Shown piece by piece: positions 1-8,047 of a DNA stretch of 64,000 nucleotides (positions are counted from its first letter, which is position 1; the number at the start of each line of letters is the position of its first letter). The stretch is taken from contig NZ_FRCM01000001.1 in the NCBI RefSeq assembly GCF_900142915.1, positions 310,001 through 374,000 on the forward strand. The letters run 5' to 3'. The translations under genes were made by a program, and so were the position numbers. The notes under the pieces are model-generated. The model searched no databases and was not told the origin of the DNA. It worked only from the letters and a program-made list of their open reading frames with translations. Source of the DNA: Mucilaginibacter sp. OK098. GTDB lineage: Bacteria > Bacteroidota > Bacteroidia > Sphingobacteriales > Sphingobacteriaceae.

Positions 1-473
1 TTGGTACAGACGAAAAAGCAGAATTGATCAAAACTAAATTTGGTTTTGATGCGGCAATTAATTACAAAACCAGGCCAGATATAAAAACTGCTGTAGAAGA
101 AATATGTCCGGGCGGAGTTGATATCTATTTTGATAATGTTGGTGGCGTTATCTCTGACGGAGTGATTGCTAACATCAATAAATATGGCCGCATTCCTGTC
201 TGTGGTTCTATATCCAATTACAATGATATCGAAGAACAAACCAGCCCGAGCCTGCTGCCGGTAGTGGTTTACAAATTCTTATCTATACAAGGCTTTTTAA
301 TTTCAGATCTGGCCGAAAGATTTCCCGAAGGAATATCCCAATTGGCCTTTTGGCTAAAAGAAGGCAAATTAAGATACTCGGAAACAATAGTAGAAGGATT
401 CGATAAATTGCCAGGAGCATTCATAGGGCTTTTACAAGGAAAAAACATAGGTAAAATGATTGTGAAGATATAG
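1..473 (+). CDS. NADP-dependent MDR-family oxidoreductase, C-terminal part (5' end outside window)
   Basis: The open frame runs in from the left edge (codons in phase with position 3) and stops at 471-473, so the first TTG at 24 is an internal leucine and not a start. The visible part covers the end of the Rossmann fold and the C-terminal segment of the medium-chain dehydrogenase/reductase superfamily, leukotriene B4 dehydrogenase/CurA branch. Typical signs are GFDAAINYK, the VDIYFDNVGG stretch, CGSISNYN and the late GLLQGKNIGKMIVKI ending. These enzymes reduce activated C=C bonds of enones with NADPH and are cytosolic and zinc-independent. The N-terminal catalytic domain is not in the window, so substrate cannot be judged. 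A hairpin at 544-580 probably ends the transcript. Confidence 0.85.
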   Translation, partial: GTDEKAELIKTKFGFDAAINYKTRPDIKTAVEEICPGGVDIYFDNVGGVISDGVIANINKYGRIPVCGSISNYNDIEEQTSPSLLPVVVYKFLSIQGFLISDLAERFPEGISQLAFWLKEGKLRYSETIVEGFDKLPGAFIGLLQGKNIGKMIVKI

Positions 474-543
474 GTAAGATATTTGCAGATTATTTATAAA
501 TATAAATTATAAAATAATGATTAAAGATAAAGGCAGTAGGGGG

Positions 544-580
544 AAAAGCCTTTTTTAAAGAAATTCGAAAAGGGCTTTTT
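544..580 (+). terminator. Putative rho-independent terminator after the oxidoreductase
   Basis: AAAAGCC at 544-550 pairs with GGCTTTT at 573-579, and the stem is extended by T residues at 551-554 against A residues at 568-571 with one bulged G. A T-run closes the right side. It lies about 70 bases after the stop codon. The remainder of the 474-754 gap holds nothing I could recognise. Confidence 0.55.
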
Positions 581-754
581 GTTGTTAATTACTTGTAGTT
601 TGGCAATTCCTGAATTTCCATTAAATAGCTTTTGGGAGAAACTTTACCTGCTTTTTACTTTAAAGTAACCTCCTCATTCTCCAAAAAATCGTACTTTTAA
701 AGCATCTTACCAGGTAATGCTGTTGGCTGCGGTAAACTATAAATAATTAGGTGC

Positions 755-2248
755 ATGAATATCATTCACAATAAAGATCTTGGAACAAAACAAAAGGCGC
801 TTGCCATTAATCTTGACCCTGAAATTTATGGCTCATTCGCAGAAATTGGCGCTGGCCAGGATGTAGCTGCTAATTTTTTCAAAGCAGGTGCTTCATCTGG
901 CACCATCGCCAAAACAATGTCGGCTTATGACATGACCTTTTCTGACGCTATCTACGGTGCGCAACAATTGCGCCGTTATGTAAGTGAACCCCGCTTAATA
1001 TCAATGCTTGACCATGAGTACGGGCTATTGATTGAACGCCTGGCCGAGCAGCGCGGCAATACAACAACTTTCTTTGCTTTTTCAGGTACATTTTCAGCAC
1101 TCAACTATTACAAAACAAATGAGGGGCATGGCTGGATGGGGGTGCGTTTTCAATTAGAGCCTAATGGCGTGCTTCATGATGTTGTAATTCATGTTAAATT
1201 ACTGGATAATGATAATAATTTACAGCAACAGGCTGTGGGGATTTTAGGCGTAAACCTGATCTATGCTTGCTTTTATTATCACGAAAATCCACCTGTCTTT
1301 TTGATCTCGTTAATGGATAACTTATCTAAAGACCGTATTCAAATAGACATGATCCGTTTTGAAGGGCCTAATTTTGATAAGGTAGATAACCGGCTGATGA
1401 GCTTGCACCTGGTAAAATATGGATTTTCAGATGCAGCTGTATTTGGCCCCGACGGTAAAAATCAGCAGCCTTCCGAAGTATTGTATAAAAAACATATCGT
1501 GGTGATACGCGGGCGTTTTCGCCCCATTATCAATGTGCATTTAGATATGCTCAGTACAGGGGTTAAGCAATTTATGCAAGAGCCTGATGTTGACAAAACG
1601 AATGTTATGGTTGTTACGGAGCTTACCCTTCAATCGTTAAAAGAAAGAAACGCTGACCAAACCGCCGAAATTGATGAGAAAGATTTCCTCGACCGGGTGG
1701 ATATTCTTTGCTCGCTTGGGCAAACGGTATTAATCTCTAACTTTCATGAATATTATAAATTGGTGGCCTATCTTTCAAAAATTACCAAATTAAAGCTGGG
1801 GGTGGTTTTAGGCTTTCCAAACCTGGAGTATATTTTTTCTGAAGAGCATTATAAGGATCTTCCGGGCGGTATTCTGGAGTCGTTTGCTACATTGTTTAGC
1901 CGCAAGGTAAAGCTGTTTATTTATCCTACTTTGCGCGATGGAGTGATCTGGAATTGCCTTAGGTTTCACCCGCCGGCGCACCTCATAGATCTGTATCGGT
2001 ACCTGATAGCTAATAATAAAATAGAAGACATCAGCCATTATAACGAGAATAACCTTCATGTGCAAACAGACAAAGTGCTGCAGCTTATAAAGCAAGGTGC
2101 GGATGGCTGGGAAGAATACGTACCAGCTGAGGTGGCCACTATGATAAAAGACAGGTGCCTGTTTGGATATTCCTGTGAGATTGATCCTGCGAAAGAAGAT
2201 ATAACCAAAACCGGCGGTGATATTGATACCGTACTAGATACTGCTTAA
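755..2248 (+). CDS. Conserved protein of unknown function (497 aa)
   Basis: Soluble-looking 497-residue protein without signal peptide or membrane segments, starting at ATG 755. The N-terminal section (about residues 8-75: INLDPEIYGSFAEIGAGQ, a GASSGTIAKTMSAYDMTFSDA stretch) reads like a strongly conserved core, and the middle contains FFAFSGTFSALNY and a GWMGVRFQ segment. I recognise the pattern as a protein found across Bacteroidota and some other bacteria, but I know no experimental function, and names attached to such proteins in databases (for example receptor or adenylyltransferase) do not fit the sequence seen here: there is no beta-barrel, plug domain or HxGH nucleotidyl-transfer motif. 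It is a monocistronic gene convergent with the giant surface-protein gene at 2332-7638. Confidence 0.8.
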   Translation: MNIIHNKDLGTKQKALAINLDPEIYGSFAEIGAGQDVAANFFKAGASSGTIAKTMSAYDMTFSDAIYGAQQLRRYVSEPRLISMLDHEYGLLIERLAEQRGNTTTFFAFSGTFSALNYYKTNEGHGWMGVRFQLEPNGVLHDVVIHVKLLDNDNNLQQQAVGILGVNLIYACFYYHENPPVFLISLMDNLSKDRIQIDMIRFEGPNFDKVDNRLMSLHLVKYGFSDAAVFGPDGKNQQPSEVLYKKHIVVIRGRFRPIINVHLDMLSTGVKQFMQEPDVDKTNVMVVTELTLQSLKERNADQTAEIDEKDFLDRVDILCSLGQTVLISNFHEYYKLVAYLSKITKLKLGVVLGFPNLEYIFSEEHYKDLPGGILESFATLFSRKVKLFIYPTLRDGVIWNCLRFHPPAHLIDLYRYLIANNKIEDISHYNENNLHVQTDKVLQLIKQGADGWEEYVPAEVATMIKDRCLFGYSCEIDPAKEDITKTGGDIDTVLDTA

Positions 2249-2331
2249 AAAACTTAAATAGAATAAGTTGCTTGTTTCATTTATTTATCACGCTTTCAAT
2301 TATATCGGGAGGCAAGATCATAAATTTATCG

Positions 2332-5300
2332 TCATCTTATAATAGTAAGGCTACCAGATAATACCTGGTTATAAAGTTTGGTGTCAATCACATAATAATA
2401 AACGCCCACAGGCAATTGTTTACCATTAAATATACCATCCCATGGCTTATCATATCCTATAGAATGGAATACTTTTTGGCCGTACCTTGTAAAAATATCA
2501 ACAGTTGCATCTGTGTAGGCAATTAGCCCCTGGATATTCCACAGATCATTAATGCCGTCAGCATTGGGGGTAAAAGTATTAGGAACAATAACTTCAGGAG
2601 ATACTTTGATCATTGCAGAATCTTTGCCAACGCATCCGCGGATATCAGTAACGTACAATGTATAGGTACGGTCAACAACACCGGTTATCACCGGATTTTT
2701 TACAGTATTGTCATTTATATCCAGGTTGGGCATCCATAAATACTTTACATTTTCATCGCTTACCGTTGATTTTAGTGTTATAGTACGGTTTCTTAAAACA
2801 TACCTCGTACCGCCTGCATTTACAGTTGGAGGCGGGGTTAAAGTTACTTTCATCGTATCCCTTGATATATCACAAGGCCCTGCGTTAACTGCAAGCAGTA
2901 TTAAATTAACCGATCCGGCTGTAACATCGGCTGCACTTGGTATATACGCAGCATTTAATTGGTTTGCTGATGGACTGAATGTTCCTGTTCCCGTTGTGCT
3001 CCATTGGCCGCCGCCGGCTATAAGTACTTTTCCGTTCAGGTTAACAGTATTAGTTTGTGAACATACGTCCTGATCGGGCCCGGCATCTACTGCAGGTAAT
3101 GGCCCGAAAAATACAGTCACATCGTCTGTTGAAACTGTACAATCGTCATTACTTGTCGAAGTCAGCGTAAAAATAACTTTACCAGCCGCTTTATCCTGCG
3201 CGGTTGGAAAATATCGCGCATGCATGTCCGTTATAGATGGCGAAAACGTTCCCCCTCCTAGCGTTGTCCAGATCCCGGTTGATGTTCCGCCTGTAACAGT
3301 ACCGTTAAGCAGTATATCCGGACTGGTAACACAAACAAGCTGATCCTTGCCAGCATCAGTATGAGGAGGCTCTCTCACATCTACAGTAGCCGTAGCACCA
3401 GGGCTTGAACAGCCATTAATTGTAACAAATAAATTATAAGTACCCAAATTAGCCAAAGTAACATTGGTAATATCAGGATTTTGCATTGGTGATGTAAATC
3501 CGTTAGGCCCGGTCCATAAATAAGTTGCATTGGCAACGTTAGGGGTACGCAATTTTATTGTGCTGCCTATACAGATAGGCGAATTGCTGTTTGCCACTGG
3601 CATTGCAGGCTGCGGATTAATAATTACAACATAAAAAAATGCAGGCCCCGGGCAATTATTAGCAATAGGAGTAATAATATAAACTACGTGTGTAGCTATA
3701 GCGCCGGTATTTATTAAAGTTTCATTAATTGTTGCAGATGTTTGATTTGTTACAGCAGGATTACTAATATTAGGTACTGCCACACGGCTCCATATATAGG
3801 TGGTTGCTGGTAAATTTGATGTTATAGCATAGTTTTGAGGCACACCACTACAAACTAATCCGGTTGGGGAACTGGTTATATGTACCGGTGGATTAACCGT
3901 AATAACCAGGTTAAACGGAACGCCGGTACAGGTGCTGCTTTGGGATGTGATAGTATAAGTTACATTAATTGGGGCATTTGTACTATTAAATAAAGTTTCC
4001 CTTATAATTCCTGTGGTTTGCCCGGAAACGGATGTGTTATCAATTCCCGCAACTGCTGCCCGGCTCCATTCAAAATTTGCTGGTGTATTAAATTTAATTT
4101 CATAATTAGCTGATGTACCGTTACAAATCACGGCCGTTGGATCGCTTATGACTGTTGGGGTTGAATATACTGTAACCGTATAATTAAATGGAGTGCCGGA
4201 ACAATTATTATTTATTGGGGTGATGACATAGGTAACATTAACGGTTGTACCGCTTGTATTAATTAATGTTTCGCTAATTGTTGAAGTCGTTTGATTACTT
4301 AATGCCGGGTTACTAATACCAGCCACCTGCGCCCGGCTCCACAAAAAGGTTGCTGCAGGTATATTGGCTTTTATAGTATAATTTAACGCACTGCCGCTGC
4401 AAACAGCATCGGTTGATGAGCTTATAACACTTGGCACCGCCGAAACCGAAACATCAACTTGAGTCATTGGGCTGACACAGCCATTTACCGTTTGCTCAAC
4501 ATAATAGGTCTGGTTGGTGGTTAATAGAGGTGTTGAATAGGTGCTATTCTGCGATAACAGGTTACCACCGGTTGCAGCATCATACCATTTAAAGCTGCCT
4601 GATAAATCAGTAGGGGTTAGGGTTATGCCGTTGCCGGCGCAAACAGGGGTAGTTGGAACAATGGGTGCAGCGGGCACAGTATTAACAGTTACCAATACAG
4701 TGGTACGCGGGCTGGCAACTCCAATACTGTTTACGGCCTCAACATAATAGGTGGTGTTGGCTAAAAGTGCGGGAGTTGTAAAATTTGCGCCTGTAAATAA
4801 AGGTATTCCACCTGTTGGTACATCATACCAATTATAAGTCCCCCCCGGTGCAATTGCCGATAAATTTGCGCTGCTACCAGAACACGTAACGTTGCCAACG
4901 ACTGTGGGAGAAGCAGGAGTGTTTTCAAAAGTAATGGTAACCTGGTCAGACTTTGGTCCGCAGGTACCCGGTGGATTGCTTGAAGTATAAGTAAGTATAG
5001 CCGAAGTTTCACCGGGAGCTGGTGTATAGACCGGATTAGGAATGTTACTATTTGAAAAACTTCCAGTACCCCCCGACCATTGGGCTGTAGCATTATTGCT
5101 CACACTTCCGTTTAATTGAACCGGGCTTCCCATAGGCACCGTTTGATTTGGCCCTGCGCTAATAATAACCGATTGGTCAATTGTTATATTTGCGGTTTTA
5201 TGATCACTTCCGCAGCCACCGCTTGCAGAAATATCATTGGATACAGTGTATGACCCTGGCTGACTCTTCTTAATGTCAATCTCACCTGTACTGGTATTAA

Positions 5301-7638
5301 TAAATACCAAACCTGCAGGTATTGCGCTAAAAGTACCACCGCCGGCGCCAATGGCAAAGGTAGGCCGGGGATTAGCGGCATCCTGGCAGTAAACAGCGTT
5401 ATAACTAAACAAAGCGTTTGCAATTGTAAAAATTTCATATTGGATACTTGATGGTACAGCACAGGTTCCGTTACCTTTAAATGTAATGGTATAATTTCCG
5501 GGAGCGCTGGTGCTAAGATCAATTTCGCCCGTTGTAGAATTGATAGTCATCCCGGCCGGAGTAGCGCTGAAAGTTCCGCCTGCAGGATTATTTATAACCG
5601 GAACAGGATTTGGGGCCGAAATACAAATTGAACCGCTTGGATATTTAAACTGTGGTGAAATTGGTGAATTTACAGTTATTGTTATCGGTGTGCGGGTACT
5701 GGCGCATAGGCCAGTGGTGTTTTGCACATAATAGGTTGTAGTGGCTGCTAATGCAGGTGTAGTATAATTGGCGCCATTTTTAAGAAGGTTGCCACCTGAA
5801 GCAGCATCAAACCATTGGATGGTACCGGATGCTACACTTGCGGTTAAGCTGGTAGTTGAACCCGGACAGATAGTAGTGTTGCCACTAACAGTTGGAGGCG
5901 CCGGCGAGGGATTAACCGTAACAGTTACCGCTTTGCGGGCACTTATACAGCCGCCTGCAGTTGTAGTTTGTACATAATAAGTGGTGGTGATAGTTAATGC
6001 CGGCGTTGTATAAGCCTGGCCTGACGATAGGAGTGTGCCGCCTGTTGGGCTATCATACCACTCATAAGTACCGCTTCCGCCAGTGGCAGCAAGCGATGCT
6101 AAACTGCCCGAACAGGTACTTGTATTGTTAGCTAAAGGGGGAGGGACTACAGGGCTTACTGTAACAGTTACTGCAGTACGGGCGCTGGTACAACCCGACA
6201 ATATTGTTTGTACATAGTATTTTGTAGTTACAGTTAACGCAGGTGTTGTAAAGCCAGGCCCCGTGTATATGGGTGTGCCACCGGTTGCTGCGCTATACCA
6301 TTCATAAGTGCCACCTGGCCCTGTTGCGTTTAATGTTGCTGAGGAGCCGCTACAAATAATTGTTCCGGAAACTGACGGAGCTGCGGGTGGTGGACTGATA
6401 ACAACTTGTACCGCAGAAAGGCCGCTTGAGCAACCACCATTAGTGGCCAGCACATAATAAGTAGTTGAGCTGTTTAATACGGGAGTTTGATAAGTAACAC
6501 CCGTTGCGATAGGCTGGCCACCCGCTGGTGTATTATACCATTGATACGTTCCGGAGGGTGTAGCTGAAGCGGTTAACAAAACTGAGCTGCCTTTGCATGT
6601 AGTTACTACCTGGTCGCCAGGAACCTGGGGAATGGCATTTACGGTAACGGTAACAGCGGTACGTGCACTTTCGCAAGTGTTTATAGTGTTTTCAACATAA
6701 TAAGTTGTTGATTGCGTTAATGGTGGGGTTGTATAATCCGGGCTTAAAATAAGCGCGGTGCCGCCGCTCGGGACATCAAACCATGAATAAATGCCCTGCC
6801 CGGGTGCTGTTACATGCAGCGTGGCTTTTGACCCTGAGCATATGGAAGTACCGTTAGCAACCGGCTTTTGAGGAGCGGGGGTTACAATAGCAGGCACAGG
6901 CGTACGTGCACTAACACAGCCATTTGTTGTTGCCACTACATAAAAATTTGTAGTAGCTGTAAGTATAGGGGTTACAAAAGTTGGTCCTGTACCCAATACG
7001 CTGCCGCCGGTTGATGAAGCGTACCATTCATAAGTATCTCCGCCGCTTGCTTTTAAAGTGGCACTGTTGCCATAGCATACAGTCATCCCCGCAACAGCCG
7101 GATTACCCGTTGCATTAACAAAAACGCCCGATCTTAAACTTGTACAACCGTTTACTGTTGTTTGTACATAAAAAATTATTCCCGAAGTAATAGGGGGAGT
7201 GACAAAAGTATCACCGCTTCCTAAAAAATTTCCACCGGTTGGCGCATCAAACCATTGGTAGAAACCACCGGGAGCAGTTGCATGCAGCGTAGCAGAAGTA
7301 TTTGTACAAACCAATTGTCCTGCCACAGTAGGTGCATCCGGAGTGGGGGCGGTAATAATATTTATACTTTTTGATACAGGCTGGCAGCCAGGTGTTTTAT
7401 CACTTACTATTACAGTGTAAGTATCTTCTTTATTCACATTTATTGATGGCGAAGTTTCACCAGTGCTCCAGGAGTAGCTATAAGGCCCTGTACCACCTGA
7501 TGCGGTAGCTGTTAACAGTACCTTATTGCCGGCACAGATGCTTGTGCTTGATGCTGATACATTAACACTGAGCGTACACTGACTAAATCCGCTTACTGAT
7601 AGTAAAAGAAAAACAAAAACAAGTAAATAATTCCTCAT
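2332..7638 (-). CDS. Giant Ig/PKD-repeat surface protein with T9SS type B sorting domain
   Basis: 1768-residue exported protein. Residues 1-20 form a signal peptide (hydrophobic LLVFVFLLLSVSGFSQ). After a PKD/SprB-like module come about nine copies of an 80-residue Ig-like unit recognisable by C-x-G-S at the start, (Q/E)W(Y/F)D-x4-GG in the middle, TTPAL-x4-TYYV and SARTAVTVTV at the end (seven near residues 97-660, two more near 930-1085). These are interrupted by two modules carrying FSAxPAG and STGEIDL motifs, three PKD-like modules with the FxWSRA motif, and further PKD-type modules. The last 90 residues (NTFTPNADGINDLWNI, VDIFTRYGQKVFHS, PVGVYYYVID) are the gliding-motility-associated C-terminal domain, a type B type IX secretion signal. 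Expected location is the outer surface or medium, with an adhesive role. Ligand unknown. It is divergent from the 8048 receptor gene. Confidence 0.92.
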   Translation of the reverse strand: MRNYLLVFVFLLLSVSGFSQCTLSVNVSASSTSICAGNKVLLTATASGGTGPYSYSWSTGETSPSINVNKEDTYTVIVSDKTPGCQPVSKSINIITAPTPDAPTVAGQLVCTNTSATLHATAPGGFYQWFDAPTGGNFLGSGDTFVTPPITSGIIFYVQTTVNGCTSLRSGVFVNATGNPAVAGMTVCYGNSATLKASGGDTYEWYASSTGGSVLGTGPTFVTPILTATTNFYVVATTNGCVSARTPVPAIVTPAPQKPVANGTSICSGSKATLHVTAPGQGIYSWFDVPSGGTALILSPDYTTPPLTQSTTYYVENTINTCESARTAVTVTVNAIPQVPGDQVVTTCKGSSVLLTASATPSGTYQWYNTPAGGQPIATGVTYQTPVLNSSTTYYVLATNGGCSSGLSAVQVVISPPPAAPSVSGTIICSGSSATLNATGPGGTYEWYSAATGGTPIYTGPGFTTPALTVTTKYYVQTILSGCTSARTAVTVTVSPVVPPPLANNTSTCSGSLASLAATGGSGTYEWYDSPTGGTLLSSGQAYTTPALTITTTYYVQTTTAGGCISARKAVTVTVNPSPAPPTVSGNTTICPGSTTSLTASVASGTIQWFDAASGGNLLKNGANYTTPALAATTTYYVQNTTGLCASTRTPITITVNSPISPQFKYPSGSICISAPNPVPVINNPAGGTFSATPAGMTINSTTGEIDLSTSAPGNYTITFKGNGTCAVPSSIQYEIFTIANALFSYNAVYCQDAANPRPTFAIGAGGGTFSAIPAGLVFINTSTGEIDIKKSQPGSYTVSNDISASGGCGSDHKTANITIDQSVIISAGPNQTVPMGSPVQLNGSVSNNATAQWSGGTGSFSNSNIPNPVYTPAPGETSAILTYTSSNPPGTCGPKSDQVTITFENTPASPTVVGNVTCSGSSANLSAIAPGGTYNWYDVPTGGIPLFTGANFTTPALLANTTYYVEAVNSIGVASPRTTVLVTVNTVPAAPIVPTTPVCAGNGITLTPTDLSGSFKWYDAATGGNLLSQNSTYSTPLLTTNQTYYVEQTVNGCVSPMTQVDVSVSAVPSVISSSTDAVCSGSALNYTIKANIPAATFLWSRAQVAGISNPALSNQTTSTISETLINTSGTTVNVTYVITPINNNCSGTPFNYTVTVYSTPTVISDPTAVICNGTSANYEIKFNTPANFEWSRAAVAGIDNTSVSGQTTGIIRETLFNSTNAPINVTYTITSQSSTCTGVPFNLVITVNPPVHITSSPTGLVCSGVPQNYAITSNLPATTYIWSRVAVPNISNPAVTNQTSATINETLINTGAIATHVVYIITPIANNCPGPAFFYVVIINPQPAMPVANSNSPICIGSTIKLRTPNVANATYLWTGPNGFTSPMQNPDITNVTLANLGTYNLFVTINGCSSPGATATVDVREPPHTDAGKDQLVCVTSPDILLNGTVTGGTSTGIWTTLGGGTFSPSITDMHARYFPTAQDKAAGKVIFTLTSTSNDDCTVSTDDVTVFFGPLPAVDAGPDQDVCSQTNTVNLNGKVLIAGGGQWSTTGTGTFSPSANQLNAAYIPSAADVTAGSVNLILLAVNAGPCDISRDTMKVTLTPPPTVNAGGTRYVLRNRTITLKSTVSDENVKYLWMPNLDINDNTVKNPVITGVVDRTYTLYVTDIRGCVGKDSAMIKVSPEVIVPNTFTPNADGINDLWNIQGLIAYTDATVDIFTRYGQKVFHSIGYDKPWDGIFNGKQLPVGVYYYVIDTKLYNQVLSGSLTIIR

Positions 7639-8047
7639 AGTTCAATGAGTTTTTAATTTTCTACATTCAACAGGTAAAACCACAATGATTTCTTTTATTT
7701 CATGGATAATAAGATTAGTATAAAGCAAATCTTATAATTCACCAGGAAATATTTTTACATATCATTATACGTAATAAGTGATGTTTTTGTTTAATTAACC
7801 TTTAACTTTTTGATTTTTATGAACTTAAATACTTAATTATTAGTAAAATTACTTAAAACCTAACCGATGTAACAAACTTATGACACTATAAGTTATTAAC
7901 CATAAATGTGGCTGTTTGTGTTAACTGCAAAGCAGAATGAATGTGTAACTTAGATCATACTTGTATTAGCAGAATTGGTGCTTTCTAAATTATATTTGTA
8001 GCCCCGAACCTAATAATAAGGTTACAGAAATTGTTATTTACTGATAC
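7639..8047. other. 409-base divergent intergenic region
   Basis: AT-rich gap between the divergent surface-protein gene and the receptor gene. No open frame of interest is visible. It contains a TATATTTG element (7991-7998) suited to the rightward gene and, on the minus strand, TAAGTTTG (plus-strand CAAACTTA at 7873-7880) that could serve the leftward gene, although neither has a convincing -33 TTTG at the usual spacing. Confidence 0.6.
7991..7998 (+). promoter_or_regulatory. Candidate Bacteroidota -7 element for the 7TM receptor gene
   Basis: TATATTTG matches the Bacteroidota -7 consensus TAnnTTTG and lies 50 bases before the ATG at 8048. The upstream -33 box is not convincing; the nearest TTG at 7961-7963 is 27 bases away, longer than usual. 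Assigned from motif match and position only. Confidence 0.4.

Noticed and set aside
4761..5522. Minus-strand and plus-strand frames of about 110 residues inside the giant repeat gene
   Set aside because: They are low-complexity reflections of the Ig/PKD repeats in other frames; the 1768-residue frame is uninterrupted and has clear domains.
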